This document shows, piece by piece, positions 22,286-33,060 of a DNA stretch of 64,000 nt. Position numbers and translations under genes: made by a program. The notes under the pieces were generated by a model. It searched no databases, was not told the DNA's origin, and was given only the letters and a program-made list of their open reading frames with translations. Positions within the stretch are counted from its first letter, which is position 1. Each line of letters opens with the position of its first letter. Origin of the DNA: Populus alba (Eukaryota > Streptophyta > Magnoliopsida > Malpighiales > Salicaceae); assembly GCF_005239225.2 (NCBI RefSeq), contig NC_133284.1:7035770-7099769 (forward strand), in the 5' to 3' direction.

Positions 22286-24258
22286 ATGATTGTCATAACC
22301 CAATTTTGACCTTTTTTTTTATTATTTTATTTTTTGAAAAAAATGATGAAAAACAAGTAAAAATAAAATAAATGAAGAATGAATTAAAATTTGGGTTAAT
22401 GGGCACCATAATTGAAAGTTTAAAGATTTAATTAAACTCTTGACTAGTTTAATTAATTAAATCAAGGGCTTAATTGGGAAATTGATTTAATTAAAATTTA
22501 GATTATTTTAATTAATGAAATCAAGAGTTTAATTGAAGAATTAATGAGTTTGAGGACTTAATTAAACTTTAATTTGATTAATTAAAGGAATCAGGGGTGT
22601 ACTTGAAGAAATACCAAAGATTGGAGCTCATTCAAAGAAAAATTGCTAGAAATTTAAAGTCCAAGGACTAAATTGTATAGTCCAGAAATCCAGGACTGTT
22701 GTGTAAATGGCATTATAACTGAGGGTTCAATTGAAATTAATCCAAGGGCACAATTAGAAATTGATTATTACTGATTAAGATCTCAATTGTTAAGTTTAAA
22801 ACGTTCAGGGACCAAAGTGAAAAATAGCCTCAAGGATATAAACGGCGCCGTTTGGAAGCTGTGTTCTTCATCCCTTCCGTTTTGCACGGAGAAAACCGAT
22901 TCAACAGAAAATCTGCAGCAAATCGTGGACCACGATCCCGTTCGTGGGGGGATGGTTGGGGAAGCTCTCTGGCCTTTTAAAAGGCAGAGAGGAGAAACAG
23001 AGAAGGGGTATTTTGGGGACCAAAATCCAGGAACGAGAGACCGAAGACCAGAACGAAACAAAGGCAGAGCAGAGCAGAACCAGGGGGAAACTGGAGCAAA
23101 ACCCAGAAAACAGGGAAAGGCAGAGCACGAATTGAAAAAGAAGAAAAATACAAGAGACAATAAAAAAAGATAGACACAGAGACAACGAGCAGGAGGATGA
23201 AACAAAACCAGGAGGAGGTTTGAGCGAAAAACCAAGGCAGAAAAAGAACAACAAAGAACCAAGGACTGTTGACAACCGGCATCACCATCGTCTAGTTTCC
23301 TTCATCTTAAAACAGAGGAGACAAAACGCAAACAAAGAAAAAAGCAGAGGGAAAGAACACAAGCAGAGGAAAGTCACGAGATCGCTGCCACTGCATTCAG
23401 CGTTTCCAGAACCAGGAGAGAAAGCAAAGGAAAGCTTCGCCATCGTCTCCACCGCCGTCCTTCGGTAAGTTTCCATTCTCCGCATTCAATAAATTTTTCA
23501 AATGCAATGTGAAGGTAATTTAATTACCTTCACACTATTCATGCACGTCTGAATTTACTTCACGCGTGTTTCTTTCTTTTTTTTACCCCAGCCTGGGCCA
23601 GTGGCAAGGCCAGGCTGGCTGGGCTAAAAATAAAATATAAAAAAAATAATAATAATAAGAACAAATATATATATATATATATGAATAAAAAATAATATAA
23701 ATTTATTAATTTATTTATTAACATCAGAGTTAGGAATAAAAATTCCGGTTTAAATTTATATTATTCATTGTATTTTATTTAACTAAAAAAAATTAAAAAA
23801 AATGTGAAGGCGTAATAAAATGAATTTATTTTATTTGTTTTATTCACTGTCACTAGAGTCAGGAATAAAAAAATATTGATATAAATTTTTTTTATAACTA
23901 TGTAATATTTACCAACTCCAGAGTTTGGAGTATTCGTAGTTAAATATTCACTGACGCTAGAGTCATGAATATTACATGCAAACCATCATAGCATAAACCA
24001 ACAAAACGTTAGTAATTTATGACAAAACTAGTAATGCAGTCTGCCTCAGGCAAGACATTTAAAGAGTGATAATATCTTCCATTTACGTAACCAGTCTCGT
24101 ACCATAGAATCTCTGCTGACCAGTCAGGGTTCCTAGTGACCATAATACTAGGCGACGACTCTTTAAACAAAGATCCCCATTAAAGAACAAGATGTCAGAA
24201 ATTTGTTTTTTCCATGCTAAATTTTTAAGGCTGCCGTGAAGTTGGGTGCGACAATGAT
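22286..24258 (+). mobile_element. solo LTR, divergent member of the same family, duplication ATGAT
   Basis: The LTR body is 22291-24253, reading TGTCATAACCC...GGGTGCGACA. ATGAT lies at 22286-22290 and again at 24254-24258. Inside are the palindrome GCCTTTTAAAAGGC (22972-22985) at the TATA position, a purine-rich leader, a splice donor-like TTCG/GTAAGT (23465-23470) and a short GGCC-rich stretch (23588-23625). The last 250 bp carry the 'ccagtc.gggttcctagtgacca' phrase also found at the ends of the other LTRs. The frames at 22783-23485 lie in the leader. Confidence 0.85.
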
Positions 24259-24289
24259 CAAAAAGAGAAAATTATTTTGAACACAATAG

Positions 24290-25420
24290 GAACATGCTCC
24301 ATTCTCTAACTTTAGTACACTTCCATTTTATCCAGCCTTCCTACAAAAGCTTTTACAGGCATTTCTTCAACAGTGTGGACAAACACCCCTTTTAATTCAA
24401 ATCCTTCAAAAATTTATGTTGCCTTCTTCGTGCCTTACTCTGACCATTGGTGCTTTCTGATTTCCCAAGCACTCTAACTCTAGTATATTTACCGATTCAC
24501 TACTTGAAGCATGATTGGGTAGGGAGTTTGTACTCACGTTTGATGCTTCTTTGAATGTTACCCACCTAACTTTAATTAGATGAATAAACCATTTCTCCAA
24601 GGCATTACATGATTGAATATCATGTCTTGCAACACTAGCACGATATTCACAAGTAAGATCTGACTTGTACCAATTAAGGTAAGATGGTTATAGAGACATG
24701 AGTAGTTCTAGAGCTACACACCCGATGCTCAGCAGCTTTTGGTAAATCTCATTTAAGGATAGTGGTAATGGGGTAACTGTTGTTGATCCCTTTGGTAATT
24801 TTGGCTTTTGACTTGAAAATTTTTTTTGAGCTCAGGTTTTTTTTAGGAAAATAAAGAGTTTGGCAATTTAGGGTGAAGTGTGGTAATTTTAAATTTGTTT
24901 TTTCCTACCCCTATAGTTACATTTAACATGGTCGATCTCATTCCTTTTCCTTTTGAAGCCTCTCTTTTTAGTGGGTGTAAAAATTCTACCACTATTGACC
25001 CTTTACTCTATATGCTCAGTCATTGCCACCATTTTAATGAATTGCTGGGCTAAACTACCTATCACATGCTTGTAGTATGGTGTTTTAAATGTGTTGGCAA
25101 ATAGAGTGACCATCTCTTTTTCTAAGAGTAAAGGATGCACCTATACAGCTAAATCCCTCCATTTTTTTTGGCATATTCCCTTATGTTTTCTTTATTCCCC
25201 TTTTCAGATTGGACAAGCTGGTTTTATCATGAATAACATTCATGTTATACTCCTGCTGTAAAATCACCCACTAGATCTTTTCATCTCTGAATCTTTGAGC
25301 TACTTAGTCTCATGTACCAGTTCAATACTACCCCATTCAAACTATCTTGGAAAAAATACATCAATAGTTTCTTATCCTATACTACTTTTGCCATTTTATT
25401 GGAATAGAAATTGAGGTAGA
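24290..25420 (-). pseudogene. relic of a gypsy-type gag, minus strand
   Basis: Translating the minus strand piecewise gives diverged matches to the gag of Elements 1 and 2. Around 25380-25290 there is NKM..V then YFFQDSLNG and NWYMRL. Around 24690-24530 there is WYKSDLTCEYRA, then H and C residues, then HLIKVRWVTFKEA. Several stops and frameshifts interrupt it. The relic lies next to, but in opposite orientation from, the solo LTR ending at 24253, so it belongs to a different, older insertion. It has no intact function. Confidence 0.7.
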
Positions 25421-26406
25421 TGGAGGCAAATTATGTTCTAGTGTATTTCATAAATACAAGAATAAAAAAAACATTTTTAGTAAAACCACATTCAAGACTG
25501 ACAAGACACATTAAAAAAAAAAAAATGAGGGACCCTTTTTTTCTATCTATAAGAAAAGGGACAAGCACCCTTTTCCCCCAACCCTATCTATCAATTATAA
25601 TAACTTTAGATGGAGTCATCCTCAGATTAAAATTCAAATTGAAATTAAAAAAAAAAAACTGATCCCATTTTTTTTCATAAATAAATAAATTTTACGAGAA
25701 CTCGAATTACCAAAAACATCCCCCATTTTTCACAACTGGTTCTAACCCCTAACCGCCACATCAGCAAATTGATGTCCCTTTTAGAAGAAATTGCCTCTCA
25801 ATATCCTGCATGAACACACAAGCACAGTCATTAGTATGAGCCCTCAGCAAAAAATCTAGAGGCCAACCGTTCTCTGTTGTGAATGGCTACTGCACTAAAA
25901 AAGAGGGAGAGTGGCGATTTCAGGTACAAGATCACTAATCCAATACAGCTTCCTTGTAAGTTTATAGAAATCCAAACATATAGATGTATAACATGACACA
26001 GACATTCTAGAGATATAAATAATCTTCAGGTTAGTCATCCGAGCCACATTTCATTACAAGTCTCTTAAAACTGTTTCAATTACATGTCTTTACAAGTTGC
26101 ATAATCAAAGAAAAGAAGTTTATCAAATAACTTATTTCAAAAAATGAAACCAACAAAGCAATGACTACCGCCATTGTCAGCAAAGCCAGCTAAATGTCGT
26201 GAAAATTTTCCTTCTGTCAAATTTCTTTTTGAACTTGTGGTTCCTGATTTGAGCACTTGAACACAGGAGAGAGAGAAAAGTAATGGAAATGATAGAGCTA
26301 GGAAACCACGTATGCTTGCTGAGAAACTTGGCACAAGGAAACTACATAAATACATTTAGCTAACTATTGTACGAGAAGAAAGTTTGCAAGCACTTTTTGC
26401 GTGAAA
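25421..26406. other. intergenic and probable 3' flank of gene C
   Basis: No gene is seen. The stretch contains A-rich runs and, next to gene C, sequence that may be its 3' UTR. No clear polyadenylation signal could be chosen. Confidence 0.4.
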
Positions 26407-29400
26407 CTATGCAAATAATCCTTGCAAAATATTTAATGGTACCTTCTCATGCTTCCTCCTGTAGTCTTTTTGGTTCAGTATCTTGTCACCTAAAGCTTGA
26501 TTTTGCATTTTGAGCACCATATTCCGCCGTCCCAGTTTCTCAATCTCATTCAAAAGCTGCATTCTTTCAGATGCCCAATTATCCCACTTGGCATTTTGAC
26601 ACAACATATTGCGTTCATTTTCTAGCAGCACCATCTCAAGTTGGTTAGGTCCAAGCTACAACAGTAAAGAAAGCATTGTCACCCACAAGTTCACTAGCTT
26701 GTTACAGGTAGAAACATTTGCAACCACAATTTTACCGAGAATAAAAAGATACGAGACAATGGTCGTTAACATGACTATCACTGTAACCGGTATTTAGCAA
26801 TACAAAGAGGACACAAAGTAAATCAAAGGATTTGTTCCATAGAAACAAAATTAGTATTATGTGATTTGCCAAACGGTATCATTAAAGCTAATCAGTTACC
26901 TAGCATTACAAAAAAATCATCTTACATCAGAATGTGAGTGTGATGGAAACACTAGAACCTCGATCTGTATTCACACTTCAACTAACTTCAGATGAATCAA
27001 ATGTTAGAGTTGAGCAGATAGTGAAAATAGTCCCAGATAGATTGGCATGGCTGCAATAAAAACCCAGGGCAATGGAGACTAGACTAAAACCCTGAAACCA
27101 AACTCATGGAACTAATACAACTCATAAGATTCATCTGATTTACAAATATGTAAAGAAAAATAGAATTAACATTAGCGGAGTACAAAACCTCTTCATCCAA
27201 CTTAACTTTCAGAAATGTATTCTTAACATTGACTTGCCTGATTAGGCATCATCGTAACAATAGAAAGACAAGGATATATACAGTATGCTTGAAGCCTTGC
27301 TACAAGCCCTGAAGATTTAAGCAAAGTGATCAATAGCTTCCTATTATGTGTAATTGGCTGCAAATTTTATAATCTCTTCTTTTTTTTCAGAAATTTTGCT
27401 CAACGAAGATAAAGGAATACAACTTATATAAAGATCTTGGGATTTAAGACAAAAATCAAACACAAAGCTGCACAGATTGACCCCGCTTTGAGGAAGACGG
27501 GAAAAAAGGAATTCAACTGGAGGCACTTCAGGTCAGCAACTTAAGAATTTTAGTGAAACTCAACAAATAAAAATTTCCATATCCAGCTAGAGCAGAAGGG
27601 ATGGACATGATTGCACAGGATAGCAGTAAAGATGAAACCAACTGAGTAAGACTACAGAAGTGATACACAAGAGACGGATAGACTGAACCAAGGCAAGAGA
27701 CACCCAAAAAACCACGTAACAGCACCGCACCAATTGTATCTTATAATTTAATATAATCCTCAGCTTTCTCCTTAATTTTATGACAGATCAACATCCATCA
27801 CCATTCATTAAGATATCATCATGATCATCGATATTTGTAGAGATGCTAAAGTAATACATACAGATTCACCTACAGCCATATAACTGGACTGAACCAAGGA
27901 GGCAGTAAGGCACCAATTGTATCTTAAATTTAATGATATCCTCAGTATTCTCCTTGATACTTTATGATGGATCAACATCCATCAACATTCATGGGTGGAT
28001 CATCACAGATTTACATAGTTAATATAAGTAATAGTTCGAGATTCACCATTAGCTTTTAAGACTAATCACCAATTGACACTTTCTTCATATCTAGCTATCA
28101 ACTACTCATTAAAAGTTTTGTCTCGCGTAATCTGAAGACTTCAAGAAGCCTAAATGAGGCATATTAATAAGTGTTAATTCATATGCCCAAACAGGAACAT
28201 TGTAATACCAACAAATAAATCAGCTATAATTTTAAGGGGATGGTTTGCAAGAAAAAAAGAACACCCCGCACACATACATGCATGCATACACATACACATA
28301 CACACACATATATATAGATACATACATACATACATACGTGTGTGTGTGTGTGTGGAGAGAGAGAGAGAGAGATGCACCATTAGTTGTTGCACAACAGGGT
28401 TATGTGACAGTGTCTCCAACAGATTTTCTTGGTTAGAAATGACTTTCTTTGAGTTGCCAATCTCTCTTTTAAGGTTCCCTATCTCAACTTCTTTTGACTG
28501 CAATTTTTGAACCCATTGAATCATTTTCTTTCCTACAAGACTCTTCTCCCTCTCCAAATGAGCATTTTCTTCCCGAAGAATTTGCAAGTTACTCCCCAGC
28601 TCTTCTTTCCTTATCTGCCAAAAATAAATTAGGATATATATATAGAAAAAACATGATTTCTCTAGCTATTTGCCTCACACGAGGAAGACCAGAAGGTACA
28701 GTGCTATACCTTACAACGTTGTCGATAATTGGCATCGATTTTTTCTTTTCTTCTCTCTTTTGATCTTTCTGGAGTTACAGCAATGTTTATTCCATGTTGT
28801 GGTACTCCTGGTTGGGCCAACATATGTTGAGGCACTGTCAGCATGTTTGCTTCCTCTGAGCCCATACAACAAATTCATCTTAGTAACAGTTCAAACAATT
28901 CTCTATGAATAACTCTAGAACGTGAACTACCATCAAGCCAAAGTAATTTGTGAGATGCATTTGTTAAAATTGCGAGCAAAACCACAACTAGGCATGAACA
29001 TAGAACGAACACGCATTCATTCTTAAAGCCTCAAAATACATCTTTCCATTAATGTTAGGATGGTTACGGTAAAATGAAAGCATGAAAAGGAGAAATGATG
29101 GATTTTGACCCATCCATCTTGTTATTCCAAAAACAAGGAAAAGCGAAGGACAGATTGTAAATTTACAAGCGAGGCATAGGGAAGGATCCTTTATTTCCTT
29201 CCTCAGTTGTTCATACATCATACCAAACATAGAAAATATCAAAAAACCCAACAATGAAGCTCGCATGAGAAAAGTGGAAACAGGTAACCCCAGATATGAT
29301 CGAGCATTGAAGATAATATAAAAGAAACGATTGACAAGTCTTTTCGTAGAATCTAACAACAATTGTAAGTTCAGAAGTAGTTTTACCTGTGAGTAGTGTT

Positions 29401-29456
29401 GTAGTGGGGTGTAAGTGGGGAACCGTGTCATTCAGTAAACCGTAAGTCATCTTCAT
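26407..29456 (-). CDS. gene C: divergent bZIP-like coiled-coil protein, four exons
   Basis: Exons are 29456-29387, 28855-28710, 28614-28378 and 26655-26407, phases 1, 0 and 0, giving 233 residues. The exon layout matches genes B and D exactly in phase, although the sequence is strongly diverged. Residues 53-72 form the basic block ERSKERRKEKIDANYRQRCK. A leucine/asparagine coiled coil follows (LQILREENAHLEREK), and the last exon adds another (NEIEKLGRRNMVLKMQNQAL). It lacks the N-terminal repeats of A and B. The third donor is a weak GTGCAT placed directly against a (CT)n(CA)n microsatellite. If that intron is retained, the frame runs on to a stop at 28174. The last exon contains an AAG/GTACC that could act as a further donor, so the true C-terminus is uncertain. 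It forms a divergent pair with gene D. Confidence 0.7.
27725..28010. repeat. direct duplication inside intron 3 of gene C
   Basis: Segments 27727-27815 and 27907-28000 share 'caccaattgtatctta', 'atcctcag', 'tctcctt' and 'gatcaacatccatca'. They are about 180 bp apart and diverged. Confidence 0.5.
28264..28372. repeat. compound microsatellite next to a gene C splice donor
   Basis: Plus-strand order is CA/CATA runs, then (CATA)n, (GT)n and (GA)n. The GA run ends five bases before the donor of gene C exon 3 (28377-28376 on the minus strand). Confidence 0.9.
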
Positions 29457-30610
29457 CGGAAATTCAAGAAGCTATGATTGTGTACAGAAGAAGTACTTTA
29501 AATAAAAGAAGAAAAATCCGCTGGGTAGCTGCGGCTGCGTTTTAATACATATGACAGAATGGAGTCGCGCGAAATAAGGTCCACTCCGCGCGATAGGTCC
29601 CTCGAATTGTAATGAAAACGCTGGGTAACGGCCGGTTCTTCTCTTCCAAGTTTCTCTCGTAACTGTTTAAAAGCGTAAGTATTTAAAAGTGGAGCTTAGG
29701 TTATTTTTTTAACTGTTTCTATTTAGAAATATACTAAAATAATATATATTTTTTATTTTTTTAAATTTTATTTTTTATATCAACACATAAAAATAAAATA
29801 AAAATCTTGAAAAAAAAAACATGTACAAATTTAAACATGCCTGCCCAAATTGATAAATATATATCCATACAAGAGGGATGGTGAGTTATAAAGAGAATAA
29901 GAAAATTAAAATAAACTTAACTCATAACATTTATGTTAGCCCTACTCTGGGTTAATATGAAGTTGTATTCTTTTATATATTTTAAGTTCTTTTGAGCTGA
30001 AGCTATCAAACTCTTGCATCTATTCGAAAAGAGGTAAATTCCACTTAGTAATTTAGAAGAGAAAAAGTAGAAATTGAAAAAAATAACCATGCAGTAAAAT
30101 AAAAATAAATTTCTAATTGAAAAATCCGAAACAAAGGGAGAATTTCAGACGCGGCCTGCCATGAAAGAATTGGGATCTCTTTGTATTGACTAGATAGGTG
30201 ATCAAAAGAAAATGACAGAAATGATCCTATCCTTCTAAGTTTATTTTGTTATTTTATAAAAAAAACTAAGTTAACGCTAGTAAGATACGATGCTTCAAGT
30301 TCTTAAAAAACTAATAAATCGGAGCATCATCGCTCGGCACGAACGTGTCACCATGTGCTTGCGTTCTACACCGCAAGAGCCCCTAAGTATGAACATAAAG
30401 TACGAACGGTGCTGGCACCATACTAGCATTGCTACATAAAGTAAGACCATGTGTTTTGCTTGTTGGACCGACGCTTGCGGGGCCAATAAAGATGAGGTGG
30501 CCCATGAATGGTACGTCGAGAGATGATTTGACAGCGAGATGGATGAGCTGTCCAAGGCTAACAAAAGTCGTCCTTGTTTCTCTCTTTCAAATGTTTTACG
30601 AATTCGAAGG

Positions 30611-30644
30611 ATGTCTTGCGATATCGCTCGATTTCGCAAGACAT
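30611..30644. promoter_or_regulatory. perfect 11-bp inverted repeat upstream of the gene D TATA box
   Basis: ATGTCTTGCGA at 30611-30621 is the exact reverse complement of TCGCAAGACAT at 30634-30644, with a 12-bp spacer. It ends 28 bp before the TATA box. It could be a dimer-binding operator or a hairpin. Confidence 0.55.
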
Positions 30645-30672
30645 GACCAAACAACCTTTTCTTCAGTCTTCT

Positions 30673-30679
30673 TATAAAA
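30673..30679 (+). promoter_or_regulatory. TATA box of gene D
   Basis: TATAAAA lies 154 bp upstream of the start codon, which implies a 5' leader of roughly 120-130 nt. That leader contains an out-of-frame ATG at 30792 whose frame overlaps the main start. Confidence 0.5.
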
Positions 30680-30832
30680 AGCAACACCCTCTCGTCAAAT
30701 TTACGAAAAGCTAGCTAGCTGCCTGCTGCTCCAAAGGTTCTTATCCATTCAACTGTTTTGACTGTTCGTTAGTTCTTCAGCCGGTTGGCTCATGAGCTTC
30801 AATTGCTTTTCTTTTTCTCCAGAAAGCCAGCG

Positions 30833-33010
30833 ATGGATTACGAAAGTCCGTGGCGACATCTCTTTGAAGCATCTCTACCTCCACCTGCACCTGACTTTGA
30901 GGCTTATAATGGTAAGTGTATTTCTTCCATATATCCTCAGAGATTTATTTCATTTCATCTTTGCTTTAGAAAGCCGATTGATCCATTTCAGTTGGAATAC
31001 TTGGATCTAGTAAGTTCATTTCACCCTGTATCTCATCTTTTATTATTACACATACCATCTGCTTCTCAAACCCACGGAGGAAAAATAACTATGCTGGTGA
31101 AGAAAGGACACACACACAGGCGCGTGCGTTCACACACACACGTATATATACCAATACATGTTTCGGTAAATACCTGCTTCAAGAGTCTTGGTCTTTTATG
31201 TACTTAAAACACTGCTGAGGGAGGAGCACCATATTCGTCGTCGACAGAATTTGAAACCGATCAGAAGGCAAGGGGAAATCAGCAAGCCTTTAACTACTTC
31301 TTAGCAGCAGGCCCAGGTAGTCCTCATCAGTCTTCAAATATAACAGATACTGATAAGAAAGGACAGGATCTGGAAGCAACTAAAGATCAAGTTGCAAAGA
31401 AAAGAAAGATTGCTATTGACAAGGCATATCGTGAACGATGCAGGGTAAACACCATTGCCTATCTATTTACTCTTTTGCTTTCTTTTTCCTTGATTAGTTT
31501 TTTATTTTGAGTTCAAAGATCATGGCATCCAAGAGCATTTGAATTGAATATGTACGGAGATTTTCTAGAGTAATGTACTTGAACCCAAATTGATCTTAGA
31601 AATCCAGTATCGCGAAGGGAGATGTTCCCTAATTCCAATTTTTTTATTGTTCCTAAGGTCTGGCCGGTCATTTGACGAAGTAGTGAAAGAAAAATAGAAA
31701 AAAGAAAAAAATAGTTGAGAAATCTTTGATCTTGCTATATAACCTCTTGGTAAATTATGGGTACAATTCAACAATAAAAAATAAAAGTTATGCGTGTTTT
31801 TGTCAAAAAAATCATTATTTAGACTCATCCATTTGGTCCAATAATTGTATTTATATAATCTAATTATAACAAATTCCTATCTAACAACTCGATAGAATCA
31901 TTTAAATTGTCTGTATTTTTTCTTGGATTTAGATTTATCTATTTGGCCCATAAATATATCTGCTAGATATCAATCTAATTATAACAAATTCATAACTGAA
32001 AAGTCAAATTCCTCATAATCTCCTACATGATTATGAAATGCTCTTTATTTTAAAATGCATTGAATAGTTTGTAATTTTACCATGTCATCAAAAGTTTGTC
32101 TCAAAACAGAACGAGAAGTCATCAATGGTAGTAGTTATACAAATTATAATATTAATGATTTTTTTTTTTAAAAGGCTAGACTCAATTATATCATTAAGGA
32201 GGCAAAACTATTGTATCATTAATATCAAATCAAAACCAAAAAATATAATCTAGCCAACAAGACAATGACTAGAATCAAAATAGAACAATAACCATATGTA
32301 TTATGTTAATGCCATACAGAGCATATATAATTGCATTTGAATGACTCTGGTTTTCTTTTAATGTTTTTGCTTATATTAAAAAACCATACATGATTGCAAC
32401 TTTCAAGAAAATTTATAGACATGCATCTATAGTATAACACTAAAACAAGATCAATTAACAGAAAATCACGTCTACAAGAGGGAAATTGATATGTCCCAAA
32501 AACTCATGGTGCATATTTTTTTAAAAAAAAATCAGCATTTTTATAGGCTCTACCAATATATTTTACATTTAAATTACGAATTGCCATGCATAGGACAAAC
32601 TATTAGCTTATTTATCTCCTGACAAGTCTATTAACCAATAATAGCACAACATTTATCCTTTTATCTATCAAATGACAAATTAATTATGAAACCTGTTTTT
32701 TCTAAAAATTCTTGCATCATGAAAATTTTGTCTAAATAAATGTAAAAGATGGAAAATATATATATATGCATATATGTAGTCAAACTCTATTCCAATGAAC
32801 TCGTAGCTCAATTGAAACTAGTGTCTCCTCTCTCTTTTTAAAAATTTAAAGCTCCAACCTCTCCTTTATATATATATCAAACATTCATGTTAAACAGATA
32901 TGCTCTCTTTTTAAATTTGCTTAAATTCTAATTTGATTGTAGGTGCAAATTGTTAATATTTTAAACTTATGAACTTGTAAAGAAACATGCTAAAAAAAAG
33001 GTTGTGGTAG

Positions 33011-33060
<50 letters not shown>

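Larger units (their letters stand above)
29457..30832. promoter_or_regulatory. shared intergenic region between divergent genes C and D
   Basis: The 1.38 kb region holds TCGCGCGA at 29565-29572 and CCGCGCGA at 29586-29593, about 110-135 bp upstream of the gene C start. On the gene D side there is an 11-bp perfect inverted repeat (30611-30621 with 30634-30644) and a TATAAAA at 30673-30679, about 155 bp upstream of the gene D ATG. CGCG boxes of this type are known targets of CAMTA factors; their use here is inferred. Confidence 0.5.

Noticed and set aside
22783..23485. Frames up to 159 codons on both strands
   Set aside because: Leader of the solo LTR at 22291-24253. GA-rich DNA lacks stops by composition.
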